NCBI GenBank assembly: GCA_910585605.1
Contig: CAJUFL010000001.1
Coordinates: 112,248-176,247, forward strand
Length of the DNA: 64,000 nt
Origin: an uncultured Lachnospiraceae bacterium
Lineage (GTDB): Bacteria; Bacillota; Clostridia; Lachnospirales; Lachnospiraceae
Reading direction: 5' to 3'
The notes under the pieces were generated by a model. That model was given only the letters and a program-made list of their open reading frames with translations. It was not told the origin of the DNA and searched no databases. The translations under genes and the position numbers were made by a program. Shown piece by piece: positions 16,449-25,685 of the stretch. Every line of letters begins with the position of its first letter. The stretch's first letter is position 1.

Positions 16449-18986
16449 TTATTGATATTCACGGTTTTCAAACCAATACTTCATACATTCCATTAATTTT
16501 TTAATATCCAGCGGTTTTGTAATATGTTCATTCATTCCCGACTGCTTACCCTTAATGATATCATCCGTAAAAGCATTGGCCGTCATAGCAATAATCGGTA
16601 TCTTTTCGGCATCTGCCTGACCGGTATTTCTAATTGCCATAGAAGCTTCATATCCGTTCATCACCGGCATCTGGATATCCATAAAAATCAGATCATAATA
16701 CCACTCTCCCATTTTTTTGAATTTCTCCACTGCCAGTTTTCCGTTCTCAGCACTCTCCACTATAATACCTGTGCTTCCTATAATCTCGGTAGCAATTTCC
16801 CTGTTCAGATCATTATCCTCAACCAAAAGAATCCTTTTTCCGGAAAAATTTTCCTTTGAGAACTTACCTTTTTCAAATGCTTCCTGCCTGCTGTTTTCTT
16901 CTGCCAGTTCCGTATCCTGAATCACAGCATCCGGCAATTTTAAAAATACTGTAATCGTAAACTGGGAACCTTCCCCTTCCTTGCTCTGCACACTGATATT
17001 TCCATTCATCATGCTTACGATATTCATTGCAATCGTCATGCCAAGACCGCTTCCCTCTACTTTACTGACGCGGGAATCCTCTGCCCGACTGAACGGTTCA
17101 TATATTTTTTCCAAATATTCTTTGGACATACCAATCCCATTATCCTTAAATATAAATTCATAGCATCCATACCCGTGTATCTTCGACGGTTTTTCTGATA
17201 TTTCCATCTCCAGATTTCCACCAGGCGGTGTGTATTTTACTGCATTTCCAAGAATATTCATAAACACCTGCTGAAGCCTCATAGCATCCCCGATTACATT
17301 TTCATGTTCTACTTTTAAGCTGTTGACCTTCAGATTATGCTGCTTTGCATCAACTGATGGCTGTACCATGGTAACAAGATTCTCTATAAGTTCAGGCAAA
17401 TGGAACCTCTCCTCTGTCAAGCCAAATTTACCGGATTCAATTTTACTCATATCTAGAACCTTATTGATCAGGGAAAGCAAATGCTTACTGGAAACCGTAA
17501 TCTTTTTCAAACAGTTATCTACCTTCTCTCTGTCATCCAGATTCCTCTTTGCCATCTCCGTCATGCCAATGATTCCATTCATAGGAGTTCGAATATCATG
17601 GCTCATTCTGGACAGGAAATCACTTTTAGACGCATTGGCATGCATTGCCGCCTCACATGCCTCCTGTAAAATTCTATGTTCTTCTTCCTCTTTTTGCTTG
17701 ATCTCCGTTACATCCTGTGCCACATACAATGCCTTGATAGGTTTTCCGTCCTTAGTTTCCGTTAAAACTATAGTGGCATATACCCATCCATCTTTTTCTA
17801 TCATACCTTCATTATTTTTCTTAATTTTACAGTATTCCATTGTAATTTTGGGATGTTCAGGACTTAGCGTATTTAACAGATTCTGGTAATCCATTTTTTC
17901 CAGATATTCCTTCCGATCCTTTGGGTGTACAAAGTTTGAGGCATAGGTGCGGATCGCTTCTCTGAAATTGGTCTCAACTCCAAGAATGCTTCCCACTTCT
18001 TCCTTCTGAATCAGCATACGAAAAATATTTGCTTCCAAATCCACATAATAAGTAGCAAAAAACAGATGGTTCAGACTATTATTAATAGAGTATCTCTCCT
18101 TCTTATCCTTTTCATCTGCCATCTCCTTTAATTTTTTCCTGGTAACATCCTTACTTAATATATTTACGATAACCTGTTCTCCCAGACGCTGGAAAATCAC
18201 ATGTGATTCCACCCAGATGACAAACGGCCCCCTCACCTGATACTGCCATATAAACTCTTCATAGCTATCTACTCTATTAGCTCTTTTACGCAGATTTTCC
18301 AAGGAAAGATTCTTCCGAAATTCCTCATAATCTTCTTTGATCACACCTTCCAAATCAGCCTGAAAAAAATAATTATATTTTTCTATATTAATATTATTCA
18401 GATCATTGGCACTGTCCAGATAAATCCGTTCACACATACCGGTATCCAGATATACAGTGCTCATGGTATCATATCGAAACTTTATAATGGCCGCCATCCT
18501 GCTGTCATTACGATTGCGGTTTAATTCCCGACGGATATATTCATCTATATTCTGTATAGATAACACTACATATCGCCTGTTTTTATTTTCATGGAAATAA
18601 GCGATTACCGACACATACTGATATCTGTTATCAATCATCCTGCGGCCAAGAAATTCTGTCTTTTTCTCCCCTTTTTCCAGAGAATTCCTTAAAGAAGAAA
18701 GACAATACTTTTGCAGCATCTCTTCCCTACAGCTTGGATGATAGTACTGGTCTGCTATTTTTAGCAAAAGAGCGTCCCACTCTATCATGTCTGTATCCTC
18801 TGCTTTATCCAATATACGAGCAGAATTTATCTTACCTTTATGTAAATCTATAATATATATTCCATAATACAGATCAGCCAGAGATTCTATAATATCATTC
18901 CATTCTTCTTCTCTTTGTTTTATAGAATTAAAACTTTCTTCTATAAAGTCTGCATTTGTGTTCTCATTATAATCCGGTTTTTTCAC
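16449..18986 (-). CDS. Cytosolic hybrid histidine kinase with PAS domains
   Basis: An 845-residue kinase with no transmembrane segment. The N-terminal 440 residues contain at least two PAS-like sensory modules (about 35-150 and 300-430), the second ending in YVAQDVTEIKQKEEE. HisKA follows with His463 in FLSRMSHDIRTPMNGIIGM, then HATPase_c (DNGIGMS and GSGLGM boxes) and a C-terminal receiver (VEDNDLNRE, phosphorylatable Asp in FMDIQMPVMNG near 765, KPLD Lys). The start is a GTG at 18986 with GGAGG 5 nt upstream. It has its own promoter with consensus spacing at 19090-19118. No cognate regulator is nearby. Confidence 0.9.
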   Translation of the reverse strand: MKKPDYNENTNADFIEESFNSIKQREEEWNDIIESLADLYYGIYIIDLHKGKINSARILDKAEDTDMIEWDALLLKIADQYYHPSCREEMLQKYCLSSLRNSLEKGEKKTEFLGRRMIDNRYQYVSVIAYFHENKNRRYVVLSIQNIDEYIRRELNRNRNDSRMAAIIKFRYDTMSTVYLDTGMCERIYLDSANDLNNINIEKYNYFFQADLEGVIKEDYEEFRKNLSLENLRKRANRVDSYEEFIWQYQVRGPFVIWVESHVIFQRLGEQVIVNILSKDVTRKKLKEMADEKDKKERYSINNSLNHLFFATYYVDLEANIFRMLIQKEEVGSILGVETNFREAIRTYASNFVHPKDRKEYLEKMDYQNLLNTLSPEHPKITMEYCKIKKNNEGMIEKDGWVYATIVLTETKDGKPIKALYVAQDVTEIKQKEEEEHRILQEACEAAMHANASKSDFLSRMSHDIRTPMNGIIGMTEMAKRNLDDREKVDNCLKKITVSSKHLLSLINKVLDMSKIESGKFGLTEERFHLPELIENLVTMVQPSVDAKQHNLKVNSLKVEHENVIGDAMRLQQVFMNILGNAVKYTPPGGNLEMEISEKPSKIHGYGCYEFIFKDNGIGMSKEYLEKIYEPFSRAEDSRVSKVEGSGLGMTIAMNIVSMMNGNISVQSKEGEGSQFTITVFLKLPDAVIQDTELAEENSRQEAFEKGKFSKENFSGKRILLVEDNDLNREIATEIIGSTGIIVESAENGKLAVEKFKKMGEWYYDLIFMDIQMPVMNGYEASMAIRNTGQADAEKIPIIAMTANAFTDDIIKGKQSGMNEHITKPLDIKKLMECMKYWFENREYQ

Positions 18987-19089
18987 AATTCCCTCCCCAT
19001 TTATAAATCTCTGGCAACATATTCAACAGATTGAACGCTGTATGGATAATGAAAATGCATGCCCGCATATAATCATTTCTTTTAGTTTT

Positions 19090-19118
19090 AGTATATACTG
19101 TAGGTTATACACTGTCAA
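19090..19118 (-). promoter_or_regulatory. Sigma-A type promoter for the hybrid kinase gene
   Basis: Read on the minus strand: TTGACA (19118-19113), 17-nt spacer, TATACT (19095-19090). The GTG start lies about 100 nt downstream at 18986. Confidence 0.75.
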
Positions 19119-19131
19119 TGAATTTATCCTA

Positions 19132-19178
19132 AAAAAAGTCCGAAAACCTATTTAAAACCATAGGTTTCGAACTTTTTT
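19132..19178 (-). terminator. Terminator after the leucine-rich protein gene
   Basis: Imperfect stem of CGAAAACCTAT (19141-19151) with ATAGGTTTCG (19160-19169), one bulged A, extended by A-run/T-run pairing on both sides. On the minus strand it ends in a run of seven T. It lies 14 bp past the stop at 19192. Confidence 0.75.
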
Positions 19179-19191
19179 CTGTCATATGATA

Positions 19192-20847
19192 TTATTTCCA
19201 AAAACTCTCGTTGTTATCTTTTTCCGGTATTTCCATGATCTTCAACTGACCACCTTCTTCTTTCCAGATATATATACTGGAATCGTCTTTATTATTGTAT
19301 ACATCTGAAATCATCTTTTTATATGTGTCTATTGCAGCTCCCTTCGGCACATAAATGGTTGCCTTATCTTCTGACAAACTATAATATTTTCCAAAATCTG
19401 GAGGCTCCATTGTCTGATAGACCACCGGTGCTGCTTCAGCAAATACCTTCCCATCCTGCTGCTTTAATGTTGTGGGGAAAATGATCCCATCTCCATTCAG
19501 GATACTTACCGCAACCGGAATATTCGTAATCCCCTCGGGAAGGATTGTCAGACCCTCTTTTTCCTTTATACCCGTCTGAATCAGAAGAGTCTGTTCCTCT
19601 CCATCCTTTTTAATCAAAACACCGTCTTTTACAAAAAAGTACGGATTTCCTGCCGCTACGGATACCCTTATCCTGCATGCATATTCCTTACAGCCAAAAG
19701 CGTACTCCTCTATATCTTTTATGGTAGAAGATAAATGTATCTTCAGTTTCTTATTCTGCCAAAATGCAGCCCTTGCAATATGTTTTAACTTTGGCACTTT
19801 ACCGATTGTCTTTAACTTCTTACATTTCGTAAAGGCAGCATAATCAATTTTAGTGACTGCATTGGTTCCGGACACCTTTTCCAGCTTTTTGCAGTATGCA
19901 AATGCACCCTTAGGAATACTCTTAATCTGGTTTCTTAAATTCACCTGTTTTACATTTGTCCGTGCAAATGCGTTTTTAGCAATGCTCCTTGTCTTTTTTG
20001 ATATGGAAACAGAACTTTTCACATTGGCGGATGCACCCAAAAGCTGCTTCTCATCATAGGAATACAGGATACCATCCTTCATTTTAAATTTTTTATTTTT
20101 CTTACTGATAGTAACCTTTTTGGTATCTGCATTGACTACCTCAGCTCCAATTTTTTTAACGGTAGACGGAATTGTAATCTCCGGTATGGAGCCCGCCGCA
20201 CACCGCTTTAATTCATAAGTGCCTTCCGGAAATGTAATGCTCTTCCATTTTAAACCCGCAAATGCATTGATTCCGATGGTCAGTTTTTTATATTTTTTTG
20301 CAAAAACTACCTTTTTCAGCTTAGGCCATCTGCAAAATGCGCCCTCCCCAATATAAGTCAATGTATCTGGCAGGATGACCGTTTTTATATTATCTGCACG
20401 TTGAAATTCACAAAAATCCCAATCATCAAGTCTAAGATTAGGAAAATCAACATAGTGATATAAACGATATGCCGGCAGATTGATTCCTTCCGCCTGTCCA
20501 TATACGTACTCCTCAGAATCCCATTCCGGTGGTCCGTCATGGGAACGGTAGGTATAATCTGCCATTTCGGTCACCTTATACTTTTTTCCCTTATAGATAA
20601 CATGAGGAGGAATCCATAACGTATCGGATTTCCATAAATCATGAATCTGCTTTTTATCTTTCTTTAACTTGAGCCCGCAGGCTGCTACCCGATCCTTTGC
20701 AATAATTTTATAGTATATATCTTCTGCCATAAAATATTTACTCTGTTTTTCCTTTTTTGCCGCTTCCACTTGCAAAGTGCCTATCCCCGAAAGGGATAAC
20801 AGGACTGCCATAAACAGGAATCCCCATATATATTTTTTCATTTTCAT
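19192..20847 (-). CDS. Secreted BspA-like leucine-rich repeat protein
   Basis: About 551 residues with a signal peptide (MKMKKYIWGFLFMAVLLSLS, cleaved near GTLQVEAA). The middle carries LRR_5 (BspA/TpLRR) units such as IKTVILPDTLTYIGEGAFCR, VKQVNLRNQIKSIPKGAFAY and CKKLKTIGKVPKLKHIARAA. Proteins of this family are surface or secreted and often bind other proteins or carbohydrates; no catalytic motif is seen, and no sortase or S-layer anchor. The ATG at 20847 has AAAGGA 8 nt upstream, better than the in-frame ATG at 20856. It starts 30 nt after the subtilase stop, so the two secreted proteins form an operon. Confidence 0.85.
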   Translation of the reverse strand: MKMKKYIWGFLFMAVLLSLSGIGTLQVEAAKKEKQSKYFMAEDIYYKIIAKDRVAACGLKLKKDKKQIHDLWKSDTLWIPPHVIYKGKKYKVTEMADYTYRSHDGPPEWDSEEYVYGQAEGINLPAYRLYHYVDFPNLRLDDWDFCEFQRADNIKTVILPDTLTYIGEGAFCRWPKLKKVVFAKKYKKLTIGINAFAGLKWKSITFPEGTYELKRCAAGSIPEITIPSTVKKIGAEVVNADTKKVTISKKNKKFKMKDGILYSYDEKQLLGASANVKSSVSISKKTRSIAKNAFARTNVKQVNLRNQIKSIPKGAFAYCKKLEKVSGTNAVTKIDYAAFTKCKKLKTIGKVPKLKHIARAAFWQNKKLKIHLSSTIKDIEEYAFGCKEYACRIRVSVAAGNPYFFVKDGVLIKKDGEEQTLLIQTGIKEKEGLTILPEGITNIPVAVSILNGDGIIFPTTLKQQDGKVFAEAAPVVYQTMEPPDFGKYYSLSEDKATIYVPKGAAIDTYKKMISDVYNNKDDSSIYIWKEEGGQLKIMEIPEKDNNESFWK

Positions 20848-20877
20848 AGACAACATCCTTTCTTATCGATATAATTA

Positions 20878-22938
20878 CTAAATTCCTTCAAGTACATTTT
20901 TCTGAGTGGTTCTTTCCTTAAACCATGTACTATATTTATTATATGTGACAGGATCTGCTTGGGAAACCTTTTTATAAAATCCAAGCAGCTTAAATTTATT
21001 CTTATCATGGACACTCATATGGAATTCTTCCGCACTTGGTGACATTCCGAAATGCCAGACATCTACAATGTCATAGGCAATCTTTTTTGCACATGTATAT
21101 CTGCATGGTACATACGTGGTATCATCCTGTTTAGAATCACCTGAAATATGCTTCATCCAATCACCGTTAGCATCTTTTATATAGGCTTTATGTGCATACA
21201 CATCCATAGCGATATGTGTTGCAATTCCAACTAATATTCTTGCCTTATTCTTATCATTAACCGTATATCCTGACAGCACAGAACTCCAATTTTTATTTAA
21301 TTTTACTATACCATTATAAATCTGTTTTTCTCCATCATCAGTACATGGATATTTTGCCTGGCTAAGTGCTTCTGACATACCGGAATTAAAACAAATTCTT
21401 GCCATACGCATTACATATATATAATTTGCTACATAATTATAATGCCCATGAAAACTATCCGTTGTTCCGTTATTATATTTCAAGTATGAAACTATATCCG
21501 GTATTTTCGCTCCCTCTTTTATCACACTTAATGCCGATGCACTTGTCTGGTCATACCCACCTACAGCACTTTGATGATCTCCCCAGTGCCAGCTTGCTTC
21601 CACCTCTTCATCAGTATAAGCCGGTATTTCCCCTGTATTTTCCTTTACCAGATATTCCTGCGATGTATTTTCTTTATACCCTGCTGCAAATTCATCATAT
21701 ATGGAAAGTGCATAATTCAGATCTATCAATCCGCTTCCCTGCATAGCCTGATCTTCCATGGGTCTGGCGCTGACTTTTAACAATTCCCTGATAAATCTGC
21801 CGGACTTACTTTTATCCTTTGCCCATAAAACAGATGCAGCACCTGTAACATGGGGAGCCGCCATACTGGTTCCCTCCGTTTTGATGATTTCATCATAATA
21901 TCCGGCAGCTGGTACGGTTTCACCTGGAGCCATCAGATCAACCTCTTCTCCCATAGAACTGATTTCACTTGTTTTTCCCTGAGGATTCATTGCCCCCACT
22001 GCGATTACTTCTTCATATGCCGCCGGGTATTCTACAGTGCTCGTGCCGGCTTCCCCACCCTGGTTGCCGGCAGCAGAAACCATTAAAATACCTTTTTCAT
22101 CTGCTTCCTTAATCACCTGCTCCAGTATCTCTGACCTTACCATGGTTCCAAAACTCATATTGATAATATCGATATCACGGTCCATACACCAGTATATTCC
22201 TTCAATGACCCTGCTTAATGACGCTTTTTTCTCATCATCCAGAACTTTCACCGAATACAACTCAGCATTGGGGTTAATACCGGTTACACCGATGCCGTTA
22301 TTTTTTGCACCGATTACACTGGCAACACTGGTTCCATGACCGGATACATCTTCATAAAGCGGATTGACATCCTCTTCTCCTGGAATCAGGTTGACTCTTC
22401 CCGCCACATCAATATCCTCTGTCGCCGTCACACCTGTATCCAGAATCGCAACCCTGACTGCGTCTGTTACTTTTTCATATTCCCCGCCATTTGCATTTAT
22501 GACATCAATATTCCACTGTTCATCTGCCGAAACGGAACCGTTCTCTGTCTCCCTGATCTCCTTAAGGAATTGTTTCATCTGGGCGTCATCTTCAAAGATT
22601 ACACCCGGAGCAAAGAAATCCTCAAATGAATCGTCTTCAAAATCACATCCCTCCAATATAATATTTTCCTCTACGAATGCAATATCTTTATCCCGTTCCA
22701 GCTTTATGGCTTCTCTCTCTGTAAGCTGTGCTACTACAAAATGATTGTCTTCTGACGGTACTTCCTCTGTCTCGGAAGAAAACATTTCTACCTTGCTGTA
22801 TCCACTGTCGTTTTCAACCATGACAACATATTCCTGCATTACTCCTTCTGCCTTAACGTTACCAGCTGGCACTCCCATCAATGTTATCAGCATAACTGCC
22901 GTTAACATACGAGCTGTCTGTTTTTTGAACTTTACCAT
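20878..22938 (-). CDS. Secreted subtilisin-like serine protease with an unusual C-terminal domain
   Basis: About 686 residues. Signal peptide (1-30), an I9-type propeptide (about 35-95), then an S8 catalytic domain with Asp167 (VAILDTGVTA), His201 (SGHGTSVASVIG), oxyanion Asn292 (SAAGNQGG) and Ser358 (EGTSMAAPHVTGAA). After about residue 440 comes a roughly 240-residue helical domain rich in conserved-looking His and Asp (SFHGHYNYVANYIY, then GIATHIAMDVYAHKAY, then WMKHISGD), which recalls zinc-dependent phospholipase C or DUF6765-type folds; that link is inference. The ATG at 22938 has GAGGGG 8 nt upstream. A consensus promoter lies at 23029-23057. Confidence 0.87.
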   Translation of the reverse strand: MVKFKKQTARMLTAVMLITLMGVPAGNVKAEGVMQEYVVMVENDSGYSKVEMFSSETEEVPSEDNHFVVAQLTEREAIKLERDKDIAFVEENIILEGCDFEDDSFEDFFAPGVIFEDDAQMKQFLKEIRETENGSVSADEQWNIDVINANGGEYEKVTDAVRVAILDTGVTATEDIDVAGRVNLIPGEEDVNPLYEDVSGHGTSVASVIGAKNNGIGVTGINPNAELYSVKVLDDEKKASLSRVIEGIYWCMDRDIDIINMSFGTMVRSEILEQVIKEADEKGILMVSAAGNQGGEAGTSTVEYPAAYEEVIAVGAMNPQGKTSEISSMGEEVDLMAPGETVPAAGYYDEIIKTEGTSMAAPHVTGAASVLWAKDKSKSGRFIRELLKVSARPMEDQAMQGSGLIDLNYALSIYDEFAAGYKENTSQEYLVKENTGEIPAYTDEEVEASWHWGDHQSAVGGYDQTSASALSVIKEGAKIPDIVSYLKYNNGTTDSFHGHYNYVANYIYVMRMARICFNSGMSEALSQAKYPCTDDGEKQIYNGIVKLNKNWSSVLSGYTVNDKNKARILVGIATHIAMDVYAHKAYIKDANGDWMKHISGDSKQDDTTYVPCRYTCAKKIAYDIVDVWHFGMSPSAEEFHMSVHDKNKFKLLGFYKKVSQADPVTYNKYSTWFKERTTQKNVLEGI

Positions 22939-23418
22939 ATGCATATCCCCTCTCTTTACAATTTTCCTCCGGTTATATAATTTCTACTCCTCTCATATTT
23001 TACAAACCTAAAATTTACTATATAGTATATATTACACCTATTTATTCTTATTGTCAATTAAATTATTGGTTATATATTAAAAATTATTTGATATTTTTGA
23101 TATTTTAAAGATATTTTATTATTTTAATAAAAAAAATATAAATTCTGTTACAAAAAACAATTCTATCATATTATATTAATTATTTTTTAAAAATATCATA
23201 ATTTCTATTTTACTATTTCTATTTTAAAGAGAATTATCATAACAGATAGATACACCGGACAGTATTTTTTTATTAACTACAGTTAATTTTTTATATTTCA
23301 TTGTTGATTCTATTAAAATATGATAAACTTAGACATAATACTAAAAAAGTATGCAATTATCCCAAATGCATATTAACACTTTATTTGTAAAACAGATAAA
23401 ATATAAGGAGGATTCAAC
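22939..23418. other. 480-bp very AT-rich divergent intergenic region
   Basis: Separates the leftward subtilase operon from the rightward pyrC. It holds the subtilase promoter at 23029-23057 and long runs of A and T between about 23060 and 23320. No open frame with a ribosome site is seen, and no pyrR-type hairpin is recognisable in front of pyrC. Confidence 0.5.
23029..23057 (-). promoter_or_regulatory. Sigma-A type promoter for the subtilase operon
   Basis: Read on the minus strand: TTGACA (23057-23052), 17-nt spacer, TAATAT (23034-23029). The transcript would have a leader of about 85 nt before the start at 22938. Confidence 0.72.
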
Positions 23419-24825
23419 ATGATTCTGATTAAAAATGGCTATATCATCGATCCCTATACTGGCAGAAATGGCATTTATGACATTCTTATACAACATGATA
23501 AAATCAAACGCATTGATTCTTTTATTGTGGAAGTGGATTTATCAGAAGAAGAACGTAATAATTTAGAGGTTATTTATGCAGATAATATGATGATAGCACC
23601 AGGGCTTGTAGATGTTCATGTACATTTTCGCGATCCCGGATTTACTTATAAAGAGGATATTTTTACCGGTGCAAAGGCAGCAGCAAAAGGAGGATTTACA
23701 ACAGTGATCCTTATGGCAAACACTAAGCCAACTGTAGATAACCCTGATACTCTGCAATACGTTATATCGAAAGGAGAAGAAACGGATATTCATGTTTTAA
23801 CCTGCGCTTCTATCACAAAAGGGTTACAAGGAAAAGAATTAACGGATATGCAGACTCTAAAGAAAAATGGAGCTGTAGGATTTACTGATGACGGTATTCC
23901 CATGATGGATGAAGAAATGGTTACCCTTGCAATGAGAAAAGCAAAAGAGCTAAACGTACCATTGAGTTTTCATGAAGAAAATCCTGATCTTATATCCAAT
24001 AATGGAATTAACCATGGTAAAGCTTCCGAATATTATGAAATTGAGGGTTCCCCAAGAGCGGCTGAAATTGATCTGATATACAGAGACTTATCTCTTGCCG
24101 GCAAATTGGATGCTCCAATTAATATTCAGCATATTAGTACAAAGGAAGGTGTGGAACTAGTTCGCCAGAAAAAATTAGAAATGATCGCCAAAAATCATCT
24201 TTCCCTTCCACTTCCAAAGTCAAAAGAAGATATTACGGATATTACCGAACAATCTCTTTTTAATGATTCTATTACACAAATCATACCAATGGAAGTTGCC
24301 CAGGCTATTAATATCCATGCAGAGGCAACTCCACATCATTTTTCTCTGACAGAGGAAGATGTTATAAAACATGGTACTATGGCTAAAATGAATCCTCCTC
24401 TTCGAACAGAAAAAGACAGACAGGCTATTATTCAGGGATTAAAAGACAATACTATTGATATTATTGCAACGGATCACGCTCCCCATAGTATAGAAGAAAA
24501 AGAAAAAGCGATTACGGAAGCACCCAGCGGTATTATCGGATTAGAAACTGCTTTCTCATTAGGCGTTACCAATCTGGTGAAAACCGGTTATTTGTCTTAT
24601 ATGAAATATTTAGAAAAAATGACCACAAATCCTGCTGCTATGTATCATCTTGACTGTGGATATTTAGCTGAAGGAGGACCGGCTGACTTAATTATATTTA
24701 ATGAAAATACTTATAAAGTAAATGATTTTTGTTCTAAATCCAGCAATTCACCATTCAAAGATGAAACATTAACCGGTGAAATTCAATATACCATTTGCAG
24801 TGGAAAAGTTGTATATAAAAAATAA
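23419..24825 (+). CDS. pyrC: Dihydroorotase with an internal insertion
   Basis: Zinc amidohydrolase of pyrimidine biosynthesis that interconverts carbamoyl-aspartate and dihydroorotate. The metal site is visible in HVHFRDPGFTYKED near 67-80, FHEEN near 190, NIQHIST near 235 and ATDHAPHS near 352. It is 468 residues, against about 425-430 for common class I enzymes. The excess lies between HISTKEGVELVRQ and AEATPHHFSLTEED: about 40 residues (KNHLSLPLPKSKEDITDITE and onward) replace the short turn found in B. subtilis PyrC. Key residues are intact, so activity is plausible. It is a lone gene with an AAGGAGG ribosome site and no other pyr genes nearby. Confidence 0.9.
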   Translation: MILIKNGYIIDPYTGRNGIYDILIQHDKIKRIDSFIVEVDLSEEERNNLEVIYADNMMIAPGLVDVHVHFRDPGFTYKEDIFTGAKAAAKGGFTTVILMANTKPTVDNPDTLQYVISKGEETDIHVLTCASITKGLQGKELTDMQTLKKNGAVGFTDDGIPMMDEEMVTLAMRKAKELNVPLSFHEENPDLISNNGINHGKASEYYEIEGSPRAAEIDLIYRDLSLAGKLDAPINIQHISTKEGVELVRQKKLEMIAKNHLSLPLPKSKEDITDITEQSLFNDSITQIIPMEVAQAINIHAEATPHHFSLTEEDVIKHGTMAKMNPPLRTEKDRQAIIQGLKDNTIDIIATDHAPHSIEEKEKAITEAPSGIIGLETAFSLGVTNLVKTGYLSYMKYLEKMTTNPAAMYHLDCGYLAEGGPADLIIFNENTYKVNDFCSKSSNSPFKDETLTGEIQYTICSGKVVYKK

Positions 24826-24862
24826 TCTTAAACTTTTCACATACAAATTTTCAAAATATCAA

Positions 24863-24878
24863 TGTTTCATGTGAAACA
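24863..24878. promoter_or_regulatory. parS: parS site 1
   Basis: TGTTTCATGTGAAACA, a perfect 16-bp palindrome differing at two symmetric bases from the B. subtilis consensus TGTTCCACGTGAAACA. ParB and ParA are encoded about 0.8-1.7 kb downstream. Confidence 0.93.
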
Positions 24879-25017
24879 TTGATATTTTTATATACTTTTA
24901 TCCGAGCACAAACCAGTAGTTATTCATAATTTATACTCTCCTCTTCTTTTATAAAAAACTCTATTATTACAAAACTTCTACTTCTAAAATTTAATTAAGC
25001 AGTATAATATACCATTT

Positions 25018-25082
25018 ACAAGCAGGATATTAGAATCACTGGTACTTAAAATATCATATTTTAATACCTTACGCCTGCTTGT
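25018..25082. repeat. Nested inverted repeat in the parA upstream gap
   Basis: Outer arms ACAAGCAGG (25018-25026) and CCTGCTTGT (25074-25082) enclose an inner near-palindrome running from GGTA at 25041 to TACC at 25068, with TTAAAATAT and ATATTTTAA as arms. It could fold as a long hairpin. No T-run follows, so a terminator role for pyrC, 190 bp away, is doubtful. Confidence 0.6.
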
Positions 25083-25469
25083 GTCATATGAATAATAAGC
25101 AGTACAATACCTGAATTTTGGGCAGAGTATATTCAAGCCTGATATAAAGTATATCCCCTCATGCCCTATGTGGAAATTTGTTTATATTGCACAACAATAT
25201 TTCAGAAAAGAGAATTTTGCAATTTCTTTTTATAACAGACAATCTCTTATTAAGAAAAGCTGCTATCCAATATAATTGATCTAATTAGCAAAATAATATT
25301 TTGAATATATTATCATTTTCCTAACAGAAATTTTTGTTTTTGATACCCAATCAAATATTTTTTAATAATCATAATCTATTCCATTTATATCAAATTATAA
25401 AATTTTCATTATGTAATTAAAATATCAATAGAAGCTGTATTTCAGAAGTAAATATTTCACAAATCAAAA

Positions 25470-25485
25470 TGTTTCACATGAAACA
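25470..25485. promoter_or_regulatory. parS: parS site 2
   Basis: TGTTTCACATGAAACA, a perfect 16-bp palindrome related to site 1 by a swap of the two central base pairs on each side. It is about 200 bp before parA. Confidence 0.93.
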
Positions 25486-25685
25486 TCCCTATTTTAACTG
25501 TACCATTTTTCAGATAATATTTTTACTTTTTATTTTAAAATCAATAAATAGTGTTTTAATTATTTTATTTTACTAGATATCGTCTTTTCTATTTTCATGA
25601 AATATGATAAAATATTAAAATGTAGAGAAAACGGATATAAAAATAAATGACTGCTTAATGTTAACAGTAAAGGAAGTAAATACAA

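Larger units (their letters stand above)
24826..25685. other. 860-bp non-coding gap before parA
   Basis: AT-rich and without a credible open frame. It contains two parS sites (24863-24878 and 25470-25485) and a nested inverted repeat at 25018-25082. The length and the parS sites suggest a centromere-like region; its promoter for parA cannot be placed with confidence. Confidence 0.55.

Noticed and set aside
17323..17889. A 188-codon open frame on the plus strand
   Set aside because: It is antisense to the PAS/HisKA part of the hybrid kinase and has no independent coding signal.
23060..23400. A possible pyrimidine-responsive leader before pyrC
   Set aside because: The sequence is nearly all A/T, with no PyrR-binding hairpin and no terminator/antiterminator pair visible.
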